From NCBI GenBank assembly GCA_013180625.2, contig SNVD02011384.1:46130-110129 (forward strand): a DNA stretch of 64,000 nt, read 5' to 3'. The notes under the pieces were generated by a model. The model saw only the letters and a list, made by a program, of their open reading frames with translations. It was not told the origin of the DNA and did no database searches. This DNA is from Boswellia sacra (taxonomy: Eukaryota; Streptophyta; Magnoliopsida; Sapindales; Burseraceae). Position 1 is the stretch's first letter. The number at the start of each line of letters is the position of its first letter. A program made the position numbers and the translations under genes. This document shows, in pieces, positions 21,942 through 32,263 of this stretch.

Positions 21942-23702
21942 TGTGAATGAGGCTTTCATCCCGCCAGAGCGTTTGCAACCATGAAACTGTGTCAAAGCCT
22001 CTTTCGAGACTTAAAGGAACACAAAAGAGCCATGGCCACGTCTGGAGAAAGGAGTCGGCACCCAATTATTCAATTGGGAATGAATGGGGGCAATCCGATC
22101 CCTCACTTCGAGACCTAATCTACCCTTATCCCTTTAGAGATGGGTCCGAGAAGTTAGGTACAAGTCTTTTGACCCGTCTAGAGTAAGTCTGACCTCCACT
22201 AAGGAAATACCCAATAAGAATAGCTCGTGACGTTACTTAGTTCAATTAAATGGTTCATTTTATGCCCACATTATTCATTTTATCTTCTTTAGACATGCGA
22301 GATGATTATTCAATCAATGGCGATTATGAACATCCATAGAAAGAGGGAGGAGAATATATTACATTTCCATCATACATGAAGGAATGGGAAGAGGATTACG
22401 TCATTTGTTCTTCAACAATAAAATAATAAAATATTCCATACATTCGTATATTTGAATATTCATTTTAAGTAATGGTTCCTCACCATTAGTTGAGTCTACC
22501 ATCACTTCGTGGCATCACATTGCTTAATGTACAAACATTCATACATTCATAAGCAAACAAATTATAAATCAAACAAAGCCAAAATCTAATATCATGGCAT
22601 TCTAGCCTAGATTTTAATAAATTCTATTATGGCAATTCTACCTATAATTGTTCTAGCATTATTCATATTAATTCATGGCGTTTCTAGCTAATCTTAATTC
22701 TCATGGCATATTCTAGCCTAAACATGGCATTCATGGCATATTTTAGTCTAATTCAAACAATCATCGTCAAACAAGTAATTTAAGGGTAAAACAGTAATTC
22801 TTACCTACTCTATGCTATTTCGTAGCATTCATCAATGCAAATATAAGTCTTCCTAGCATGATTCTAATTATGTGCTTCTAAGCATGATTCTAAGCATTCG
22901 CAAAGAAATTAAATTTCTGAGCATGATTCTGATAAAGCAGGGATAGCGGACTTACCTCAACACGCTTATCCATCTCATAAGACAAATAAGGGTTAGAACA
23001 ATTCGTAATAACCCTAGCATACTTCTAAGTATCAAAATAAATCCTAACATGCTTATTATAAGCATAAATTAACCTCAACATGCTTAATTCTAAGCAAGAA
23101 AAATAAAAAAGAAAATACAAGGAAGAAAAGAAAACTTCTCGCAGGACGTACCATTTCCAGATTTAAAGCAAGATAAAATGCCCCAAAAAAAATTAGACTA
23201 GAAAGGACTCTTTGGAATTCTTACAAGTGTACCTTAGAGGGAGAGAGAGAATTTCTGGATGCCCTTGGAAGTATGGCCAAGGTGTGCTTGTATAGGTTTT
23301 CCTTGGAGTGAAAAAGTGATAAAAAACTAATGTGGGATTGGGATGAACAGTAACATATAAACAGTATCACGTGAGCAGTGTGCTTTTACAATTTTACAAT
23401 GTAGTCCTTTTTGACCTTTGTCTATTCAATTGCTTATAAGTTTTTGAATTTAACTTCGATTCCTAATCCACAAATTTCTATAAAAATTAGACATCCGTAG
23501 TTTGCAACGATATATGACTTATTATCATATTCCTCTTGGATTAATTTCTTTAATCTTTTTGAAGTCATATGTTAATGTTCGAAACCTTTCACCAACTCCC
23601 TCTCACCTTTACTTTCTTGGCCTCCAAGGGCATTCTGATTATTTTGTTTGCTCGACATTCATCTTCATTCCTTTATTGAGCCTCAAAAATTCAGTGTCTA
23701 CA
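21942..23702 (-). mobile_element. 3' LTR of the gag-only element (1761 bp)
   Basis: On the minus strand it runs TGTAGACACTGAATTTTTG ... GCCTCATTCACA. It is preceded (23703-23720) by a purine-rich AAAGTAAAGAGTAAGC tract that would prime plus-strand synthesis. It lies 57 bases from the 3' end of the plus-oriented LTR at 19823-21884, forming a head-to-head inverted pair. It lacks the GC-rich GGCTAGCC block, which accounts for most of the length difference from the 2.06-kb LTRs. Confidence 0.85.
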
Positions 23703-23879
23703 GCTTACTCTTTACTTTGGGAGGTTTGTGAGACAAAAAAGTCGGCAAAGTACTCTTGTTTCATCTTTCTTTCTTCCCTCTCGACATCTTCACCTTCATT
23801 TTTATTCTTTAAGACATTCTCATCATCTCTTTCTCTTCTTCTACTCCTACAAAACAGTGTGTCAATTCAAGGACTAGTG

Positions 23880-24160
23880 CGCCCGTCTAAGGGCTGAGGT
23901 GCCCATTCAAGGGCAAATGTGCTTGTCAAAGGGCGACTGTGTCCATTTAAAAGCTAATGTACCCATGTAAGGGCAATGTGCCCATCCAAGGGCTAATGTA
24001 TCTATTCAAGGGTTAATGTGCCCATCTAAGGGCAGATGTGCCTATCCAAGGGCTAATGTGCCCATTCAAGGGCTAATGTACCCATCTAAGGGTGGACGTG
24101 CCCATTTAAGGGCAGATGTGCCCATTCAAAGGCTAATGTACCCATCTAAGGGCTAGAAAG
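23880..24160 (+). repeat. 20-bp tandem array (about 14 units)
   Basis: Units such as AAGGGCTAATGTGCCCATTC repeat with an exact 20-bp step in the better-preserved part (24050-24160) and are more diverged to the left. They occur in inverted order at 40480-40600. The array is part of the element's 3' internal region and has no coding function that I can see. Confidence 0.85.
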
Positions 24161-24183
24161 CATCCTTATGATGCTCTGATAAA

Positions 24184-24330
24184 ACACTTTTTAGTGCATC
24201 TATTTCTTAGGGTTTCCGACACTCTTTAGTACACCTACTTCTTAGGGTTTTCAACACTCTTCAGTGTACCTACTTCTTAGAGTTTCTAACACTCTTCAGT
24301 GCACATCTTCTTGGGGCTTGTGCCTATTCT
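24184..24330 (+). repeat. 35-bp tandem array
   Basis: The block ACACTCTTCAGTG.ACCTACTTC recurs at 24184, 24219, 24254 and 24289, a 35-bp period, and continues in degraded form to about 24440. The same array is found inverted at 40150-40460 and split by the hAT insertion at 48690-48770 / 56069-56215. It is a fixed part of this retrotransposon family. Confidence 0.85.
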
Positions 24331-24439
24331 AAGGGCTTAAAACACTATTAAGTTTTAATACTTTTCAGTACGCCTCTTTTTAGGGCTTGTGCCTATTTTA
24401 AGGGCTTAAAACACTCTTAAGTGCACCTACTTCTTATGT

Positions 24440-24779
24440 TTTCCTTCTAACGCATGCCCACTGGGATAACTTCTATCATGCACTACTTCGCGGTCTTTAG
24501 GCCTTCTCATTCTTTATGCCTTCGGCTAAGCATCGTCATACCTTCTTCGATTTCTTCAGACTTTGCATTTGCTGGGTTTCATACCCTCTTCTAAGTATTC
24601 TACATGCTTCTTTCAGTCTTTGTAGTCATTGGGTTTCATGCCCTTCTTTCGAGTATTCTTGCTTCTATTCTTGATCTTTTCTAGTCCACTGGAGAAATTT
24701 CTTGAGTTCTGACATCCTTTATTCTTGCATACATCATGCTCTTCATTGGGTCTCATCGCCTACTTCTATGGGGGTCTCA
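24440..24779 (+). repeat. longer imperfect repeats of the element's 3' region
   Basis: Blocks with GGGTTTCATGCCCTTCTTTC, GAGTATTCTTGCTTCTATTC and CATGCACTACTTCGCGGTC recur at about 60-120 bp spacing. The same stretch is present at 56216-56700 and inverted at about 39800-40130. Nothing codes here. Confidence 0.5.
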
Positions 24780-25959
24780 TTGAGACTAACTGCATATTGT
24801 GCTACTTCTGTTGGGTCTCATTGAGACTCACTTGCAGATCGTGCTTCTTCTAGTGGGTCTCATCAAGATATCTTGCATATCATGCTGCTTTTGCTGGGTC
24901 TCATCGAGACTATCTTGCACATCGTGCTGCTTATGTTGGGTCTCATTGAGACTGACTTGCACATCGTGCTACTTTTGTTGGTTCTCATTGACACTGTTTT
25001 GTATATCCTGCTACTTCTGTTGGTTCTCATCGAGACTATCTTACACATTGTGCTACTTTTGTTGGGTCTCATTAAGACTATCCTGCACATCGTACTACTT
25101 TTGTATAGATGCTTCTCTTGCATATCGTGTTGCTTCTATTAGGTCTCATCAAGACTGACTTGCACATCGTGCTGCTTTTGTTGGGTCTCATCGAGACTGT
25201 CTTACACATGGTGTTGCTTTTGTTGGGTCTCATCAAGACTGATTTGCACATCGTGCTACTTCTCTTGGATCTCATCGAGACTGTCTTGCACATCGTACTA
25301 CTTCTCTTGGATCTCATTGAGACTATCTTGCACATCATGCTATTTCTATTGGCTCTCATCAAGACTATCTTGCACATTATGTTGCTTTTATTGGGTCTCA
25401 TCGAGACTGACTTGCATATTGTGCTACTTCTGTTGGATCTCATCGAGATGTCTTGCACATCATATTGCTTCTGTTGGGTCTCATCAAGACTAACTTGCAT
25501 AACCTGCTAATTCTCTTGGATCTTATCGAGACTGACTTGTACATCGTGCTACTTCTATTGGGTCTCATCAAGACTAACTTGCACATCGTGATACTTCTCT
25601 TAGATCTCATCGAGACCGTCTTGCACATCGTGCTACTTCTATTGGGTCTCATCAAGACTATCTTGCACATTGTGCTACTTTTCTTGGATCTTATCGAGAC
25701 TGTCTGGCACATCATGCTACTTCTATTGGGTCTCATCGAGACTATCTTGTACATCATGCTGCTTCTATTCTGTCTCATTGAGACTGACTTGCACATCGTG
25801 TTGCTTCTATTAGATCTCATCGAGATTAACTTGCACATCGCGTTGTTTTTTTTCCTCATCGAGACTGACTTATACATCGTGTTACTTCTGTTGGGTCTCA
25901 TCAAGACTAACTTGCATATTGTGCTGTTTTTGTTGGATCTCATCGAGAATGACTCACAC
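24780..25959 (+). repeat. 42-bp tandem array (about 28 units)
   Basis: The unit GTTGGGTCTCATCGAGACTG plus ACTTGCACATCGTGCTACTTCT repeats with a 42-bp step for 1.18 kb. Since 42 is 14 codons and the unit has few stops, long frames stay open on both strands. On plus they give a hydrophobic 14-residue repeat like LGLIETDLHIVLLL; on minus a Met/Ser/Arg/Lys-rich repeat. I regard these as by-products. A solo LTR splits the array at 25960. Shorter copies lie inverted at 38720-38930 and degraded at 57480-57735. Confidence 0.9.
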
Positions 25960-25984
25960 TGTTGACCCAGGTATGGCAACCCAA

Positions 25985-26000
25985 GGGGGGGGGGGGGGGG
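25985..26000 (+). repeat. poly(G) run of 16 bases
   Basis: An uninterrupted G16 lies near the 3' end of the solo LTR (as C16 in LTR sense). The sister LTR has a C8 run in the same place (54252-54259). It is a likely slippage hot spot and may be an unreliable length in the assembly. Confidence 0.9.
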
Positions 26001-26285
26001 TGAATTGGGTTTTTATTTATCAAAATGGATTTGTAAAACTTTTATTTGAAGATCAAAATTATTTAACTCTTTCTTTGAGAATAAAGGTGAAGAAGATGAA
26101 AATAAAGTGCAATCAAGAGAATAGCAATAAAGAACAATCACAAGTGCAAGTAAATGTAAAGAGGATAGGGATAGAGAGAGTGCAAACTCGATGTACGTGG
26201 TTCGGCAAACCTTGCCTACGTCCACGGGCTCCTAGCTCCACGAGCTAGGCTTTCCACTAAGTTGTAGAAATCTTTACAACTTGCT

Positions 26286-26475
26286 TGATGAACAACCTCA
26301 CCAAGACTTTTTCTTCCAACTCTTGATAACACCACACCAAGAGTTCTTCTTGATGAACAACCTCACCAAGGCAACTTCCTTCAACTCTTGATAACACCAC
26401 ACCAAGAGTTCTTCTTGATGAACAACCTCACCAAGGCAACTTCCTTCAACCCTTGATAACACACAACAAGAGTTC
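26286..26475 (+). repeat. 65/66-bp tandem repeat inside the solo LTR
   Basis: GATGAACAACCTCACCAAG recurs at 26286, 26352 and 26417, each followed by CAACTCTTGATAACACCACA. The sister LTR at 52642-54285 has only a degraded equivalent near 53840-53960, so copy number differs between the two. Confidence 0.85.
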
Positions 26476-26699
26476 TCTCAAGGATAACTATTATCCTTTA
26501 CAAGAATATCTCACTCTCACCACAATACAAGAACAAGGATAATTTTTACAACAAAAGTACAACTCTCTTCAAAGAGTAGATAAAGAATATAAAAGCTCTC
26601 TAGACTTGATATTTCTCTTGTTTTTTGCTTGATAGATGCTTCTCTTGCTCTTTTTGAATGCATGGGAGAAGGGCTCCTTTTATAGGCAAATGGGATGAA

Positions 26700-27460
26700 C
26701 TTAATCAAGTGAAGACACCAACTCCAAATTTTCTGCCCAATCTTGTATGCCATTTTTGTCAATGTTTCGTTTGAAATTTGAAAATCTGAAAAACATAAAA
26801 GATTTACAAATTTGAATAAGCTTTCCAACGCATCAAGAATCAAGTCATTTGGATATCTGTAGCTCAAGATATGGCCAAAACACCATTCGGTGCTCATGTG
26901 ACTTGATTTTTCTTTCTTGTGTTAGTCTACCAAATTGAATGATAATTTTGTCAGCCTTCCGTTTGAAATTTGAATTTCTTAAAAACATAAAAGATCTGAA
27001 TATTTGAATAAGCTTTCCAAAACATTAAGAATCAAAGCATTTGGATATCTCTATCTTAAGATATGGTCAAAACACCATTCGGTGCTCATGTGAGTTGATT
27101 TTTCTTCTCTGTGTCAGTCCACCGAATTGCATGTCAATTATGTCAGCCTTCCATTTGAAATTTGAATTTCTTCAAAACATATGAAATGTTCTTCATTAAG
27201 TCATCTTTCCAATGCCATAAGAATCAAGTCATTTTGATTTTTCTATCTCAAGATATGTCCAAAGGAGTATTCAGTGCTCATGTCAGCTGCTTCCATTTGT
27301 CTTTCAATTGCATAATGATTTGGACAACCTTGCACTTGAAATTTGAATTTCATTAAAACATATGAAATGTTATAAATTGAGTAAGCTTTCTAAAGGCTCA
27401 AGAATCACATCATTTGGACATTTGTAGAGATATATATGACCAATTGATTGAACATTGCTC
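26700..27460 (+). repeat. 192-bp tandem repeats inside the solo LTR
   Basis: The block GTGCTCATG recurs at 26890, 27082 and 27274, exactly 192 bp apart, with a fourth degraded unit near 27455. Each unit carries GTCAGCCTTCCGTTTGAAAT and GAATAAGCTTTCC blocks. The sister LTR shows the same array (about 53040, 53232 and 53424), so it was present in their common ancestor. Confidence 0.85.
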
Positions 27461-27687
27461 ATGTGTCACATTCCTTGAGTCAATCCTTGTTCCTTGTTCT
27501 TAAACTTTGGTGCCTTTAACATGTAGTCTTCTCCTTAGCTTCAACACTTCATTTTAATAAGCCTCTTCTTGATTTTAAAATTATTTCAATGATCTTACTC
27601 TTGCACATAAATAAACATGTTAGTAAATCTCAATTAATCAATGTGTATTGTTATCATCAAAATTATCATGTAGCCTTAGGGCTAACA

Positions 27688-30497
27688 CACACATTGTGCT
27701 GCTACTACTATATTTCCTCGAGGTGTTGAGCTCATTTCTTTTCTGATTACTCCCAGTATTTCATATTGCATTATAATTCTGCTCGATTACTTCTGGATTG
27801 TATACCATTCTGAATTGTGCTTCCTGCAAGAAAAAATTTTATGTTCAATGCATGCATGATGTCTATCTTGATTATCTTTTCTAACTATGTGCTTCTTGCT
27901 TGGATTAGACAAGTCATCAAGAAAATGCTTGTTTGGAGCGAAGGCTCAAATGCCTTAGGCTCAAGTCGTTGCTTTTTGATGGTGATAATAATGGTGATGA
28001 TGAATGAGGACTGCCATCATCAACTATTCTTTTTTCCTTCTACTTCACTTCACACTTTCCAATGCTCTCTTATAATTTAACATGTCTAAGGCTTCTTCCA
28101 AGACTCTCTAGCCTTTATTGAAGTTCTAGAGGATGACAATTGAAAACAGCTCGAATCTAGCGGCCTCGGCAATCTGAAATTTCTTCAACATGTAAAGCTC
28201 GACATCTCTTTTCTCACAGATTACACGACCTTCTAGGAGTCTCATAATCATGTCTTTCACTTCAATAGGTAAGAGCTTTACCCCTTGTATGAGGAATTCT
28301 TTGCCATATTCGTTTCTTATTCATTCAATTCTAATGTGATCGATGTCTTACCAACTTTTCGACCATGGCCATTTACACTAGAAGCGGTAAAGTGACATTA
28401 TCTTCTATCATCTCTTTGCTTGAGATGATGGGTAGGAGCACATCCGATTGGCTTCGCCTTCTTTAGTTCTTCCTTCTTACGCCGTTTCTATTGGTCTCCC
28501 TGGATGGTCTTGGTGACCTTTACCTTGTGATCATCATTTCTCATATGGGCCCAGGTTTCACAGCTGTTCCCTTGATTCTAGCTGAGATAATGATTGGACT
28601 AGATCATGTCAAGCTGGATCCGAGTCAAGGATTCGGTGGCAGTTTTCTACTTTTTCAAGTATTTTTCTTTTTTACCCTAAATTTTTCCTAAGCCGCCCTA
28701 TTGGCTTTTCAACTTAATGGATTGAAGCATTTTTCATTTTTTTTTATGCTCTAACTTTTGCCTAAACTGCCCTTTCAGGTTTTCAGCTTAGCGGGCTTGC
28801 CTTAATTTTTGCCTAAGCTGCCTTTTTAGGTTTTTGACTTAGCAGACTTTTTTTTTCTTATTTTTCTTTGTTTCTTTTTCTCAGCTTTGGTTACAAGAGA
28901 GGTTAACTATTCTAGCACCATTTCTTACACTTCCTTTGAGATGACTGAGATAATAGCTACCATGATTTTTGAAATGATTAGAGTAATTCTTTGCGCTCTT
29001 ATTTCATTTCTTACTCAAGATGATTGGACAACCCTTTGTCCCTTACTTCTTTTCACTTCTAAAGATGGATGGGTAATTCTTTACCCTTTGTATGAAGAGT
29101 TTAGTATCGTCTTGGGGAATTTCTTTATCCATCTTCAAAGGCATTATTCCTCTTTCTTTATAGACATCCATGCTAGACAAAATGTCTAACTTTTTTCATA
29201 GGTCGTGCTTCTTCACTGTTGGTGGCAAAGTTGCTTCTTTGATACCCTAAATGGACACTGTTGGTAGACTTCCTTCTTTTAAACATGTTTTCAATAAATC
29301 CTATATCCTCCAGTAACAAGTTGAAATGTTGACTGTGAGTTGTGTATCAATTTGATTTGCATTCAGGTTCCTTAAGGATTTCTCAAATTCAATAGCTCAA
29401 TGGTAATGCATTCATATCGTGATTGTTCAAAATTTCAACTTTAAGCTAGAATTATTTCATTTGAGATTCTTCGTGTCTGCATGTGTAGCCAATCATACTT
29501 CACTTGTTAAGACTCAGATAGCTTTATGCGAATAGAAACTAGTGATCAATCTCTAAAGATAGAAGGACTACCATAAGCCCACTTTCACAACACTCTCCAC
29601 TAATGTAGGCTCATCGCAACATTAAGGATCATTAAGGCTTTATCAAGCTTGTAATGATAGGTTAGGGTCAAGGTATGATAAACGAGACTATAAGGTTATC
29701 TCACCCATAATCATACAACCATTCTAGGTTTTAATTGAGAGCATCAACTTCTTCTATTTGTACCCCCAAACTTTGAGTTTTCACCCACCATGTTTGCTTT
29801 GCTTTTGATTTTGAGTGGCTACACCCCTACATTTTACGCGCAATGGGATTAGCACTGTTCTTTTCTTTTTCTTTCTTTTTCTTCTTTTTTCTTCTATTCT
29901 CTCTCTCTTTATTTTTCTTTTTTCCTTTCTTCTTTTTTCGAGCTCAAAATTTCACAAAAACGTGCCAACTTCTTTTCATTCCCCCATAAGCATGGCTGTC
30001 AATACTCTTTTCTAGAATGTTCATATATTATGAGTGAAGGGTACTATATAAGGAAATTTTTTTTCAATGTTAGGATAAATTTTGTGGTTTGACAAAGAAA
30101 AGGCTTGACTAGACTCAATGGGGTACACTAGGGATAATAAATCATGATTAGGTGGGCTTGAAAGGCTCAATTTATCCAAAGAAGGCCTAAATCACTTTCC
30201 TCATGTTGTGAAACCTAGGTTTTCGCCTCGAGTGGTGATCAAATGGGTTCTAGAGTCTTATGAGATCTCAACACAAACCTCTATTCATATAAAGTTTCTC
30301 TAAGTGATATAAAGAGTTCCAAATTCATGGCTATTGTGCTCAAATGTCAAAGAATCAAGAATGAGACTCATCTAGCAAAAAAAGAGTCAAGCATGCAAAT
30401 TACACAATCTCATGTATTACCAAAAATCTATTTCCAATAAGTACAATGATCATCAAAAGAACACACAACTCACAAACTAAACATTCTTAAAACATCA
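27688..30497 (-). mobile_element. non-coding internal region of the gag-only element
   Basis: No frame here looks coding. 28690-28870 contains about 60-bp repeats with TTTGCCTAA(A/G)CTGCC. 29580-30250 is clearly homologous to 60940-61740 and, inverted, to 35900-36790 (shared block TTTTCGCCTCGAGTG and the CTCTCCACTAATGTAG block). A T/TTC-rich tract lies at 29863-29940. Short frames at 28491 and 28887 pair with inverted counterparts at 37800-38400 and are decayed remains at most. Confidence 0.65.
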
Positions 30498-31452
30498 TTA
30501 TTCTTTCTCAGGGTTAGGAATTCTTCCATTATCAATCAGGTCTTGTATCTCATGTCGAAGGCAATGGCATTTGTCGGTGACATGGCCATTTTGTTTGTGG
30601 AAATCACAATATTCATGATGCTTGTGGTTAGCTAGTCGTAGGTTTTGTAGAAGCCTTGGTGTCATGGGGAACAACACAAATTGGGCATGGAGTAACTCAA
30701 ATACTTCAGATAAGGGTTGTCCCAATTGACTAAACTTTCTTGGTTGATGCTCTTCTACATCCTCGTCGTCTGACCCACTAGTTTGGTCATACTACCTTTG
30801 ATTACTTCTAGGGTAATTATTGTTGTTTCTTTTCTGCTTGACTTCCAAATCTTCTATTTGGATACTTGAATCATACAAGTTTTCAAATGTTTTGATTAGA
30901 AAGTCTGCATGTCTATCACTGATGAAGGCATGGGCTCCATTGATCACCATCTAGACCGGGTCCCTCTCTGCGAGCCTCGTGGTCATCTTAAGAGTTTTGG
31001 CCCTCCAACTGACCAAGTATTCTGAGAAGGTTTCCTTGTTATCTCCAAATCTCTCAAGGTTACCCCTACTTGGGTATTGTGGCAGTACTGCTCTACAAAT
31101 TGCTCAAAAAGCTCCTCCCAATCTCCTCGAACTCTTTTGGGGAGGTCATGGTACCATCATTACATAATCTTCTAAAGATAGAATCAGGTACTTCAATACA
31201 TGCTCCTTTGATAAAGGAGTAGTAGCCATGATAGCCGCATACTGTCTTAAGTGTGTCTTTGGATTGCCCTCTCCATTGAACTTGGGCAAGTCTAGTATGC
31301 AAAACTTTGGATTGCCCTTGGGTGAAGGTTGATTCATGTGGTTGGGCCTATTTCAGAGTGCTTCAACAAGTTGGGTCATTTGTTGTTGAAGTGTAGTCAT
31401 ATCGGCTCTCAATTGGGCCATTTCAACATTATTGTTGTTAGGTGTAGCCATT
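30498..31452 (-). pseudogene. retrotransposon gag (gag-only element), frameshifted
   Basis: On the minus strand ATG 31452 opens MATPNNNNVEMAQLRADM, then a Gln-rich coil and an early TGA after LVEAL. Next come PKFNGEGNPKTHLRQYAA and SKEHVLKYLILSLEDYVMM, the capsid-type Retrotrans_gag segment. After a frameshift near 31150 it resumes as RVRGDWEELFEQFVEQYC and ends with CDFHKQNGHVTDKCHCLRHE and DNGRIPNPEKE followed by a stop at 30498-30500. The C..H...GH....C pattern is a gag zinc-knuckle-like motif. Gag packages the element's RNA into virus-like particles. The stop sits where the related plus-strand copy also stops. Not functional now. Confidence 0.8.
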
Positions 31453-32245
31453 TCATCAATTGATTTTTCTTGCCTTATCAAAACAACCACCTCGTCTAAC
31501 CCAAGCTATAATGGCTGCAAAACAAAAATGTTAATGCCATGCATGCATGTATGTATGCATGCTCATACAAGGGCATAACACACTTTTAACCTTCCAACCT
31601 TATTCCTCCCACACACGTGAGGTTGAGTCTCTTTTCCTAGAATTTTTGGTCTTATTCTTAAGTCATCATCATAGGATGTGGGAATGCTAGATTCTCTCTC
31701 CTAATTCTAACATTCATGTTGATGTTGGATTCTTCATGATTACTATAACATGGTTTTCAAAACGTCATAATAACCTTAACTTAATGGCACATGTTCCCAT
31801 TTTGTTCTTATGAGTGACTTAACATGTGGCACTCATTCATGGTCACATAAGGTTTTGAGTTGGTGTTATTTTAATTATAGGAAATTTACATCCATAGACA
31901 TGCATTTCAACATGGGTTTTGGATATTCATCCTATTGAAAATTTCTAGAGTCATCTATATGGATTGGAGTCTTAAGGGTCCAATGATATGGACTCCTTTG
32001 AGCGAGAGATGTCTCTTGGACTAGTCTCTTTTTACACCAATTTAATGGTATGTGCTCAAAGGTAGTGACTCCAACATAAGTCGTCTAGGGGTCGAATGGA
32101 GCCAAAGACTTCTCATGCCAATGCCACATGGCTAGTTTTAGGCAGTTCGTGCTCATCGTGTATAAATGTGTAGTGATGCAAGGACTTACTATACCAACAC
32201 GAGGTATTAAAATTTGGTGTTCCCATCGGAATCAACTTCTCTTAG
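31453..32245 (-). mobile_element. leader of the gag-only element with GCATGC palindromes
   Basis: This stretch lies between the primer-binding site and gag, and is collinear with 44080-44862 and (inverted) 15030-15788. Near 31534-31566 it carries alternating ATGCATGC palindromes about 90 bases upstream of gag. It has no coding capacity. Confidence 0.7.
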
Positions 32246-32262
32246 CCCCAGTAGAGTCGCCA
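32246..32262 (-). other. primer-binding site complementary to tRNA-Arg
   Basis: On the minus strand this reads TGGCGACTCTACTGGGG, one base after the LTR end, with two differences from the tRNA-Arg 3' complement. It fixes the boundary and the direction of the gag-only element. Confidence 0.8.
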
Positions 32263-32263
32263 C

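Larger units (their letters stand above)
25960..27687 (-). mobile_element. solo LTR (1728 bp), TGTTAGCCC...CAACA family, with TSD CACAC
   Basis: Perfect 5-bp duplications CACAC lie at 25955-25959 and 27688-27692. On the minus strand the LTR starts TGTTAGCCCTAAGGCTACAT and ends at GTCAACA. It holds a G16 run at 25985-26000, about 65-bp repeats at 26286-26475 and 192-bp repeats at 26700-27460. A second copy in the opposite orientation lies at 52642-54285. It sits inside the 42-bp array of the gag-only element, so it arrived later. No internal region remains. Confidence 0.93.

Noticed and set aside
23880..25959. Regularly spaced arrays as CRISPR
   Set aside because: Units are directly contiguous with no unique spacers, the sequence is plant nuclear DNA, and the arrays belong to an LTR element.
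24799..25979. Overlapping open frames of 86-179 residues on both strands as membrane or secreted proteins
   Set aside because: They are all read-outs of a 42-bp tandem repeat whose period is divisible by three. Openness on both strands at once is explained by the unit, and no start context or non-repeat domain exists.
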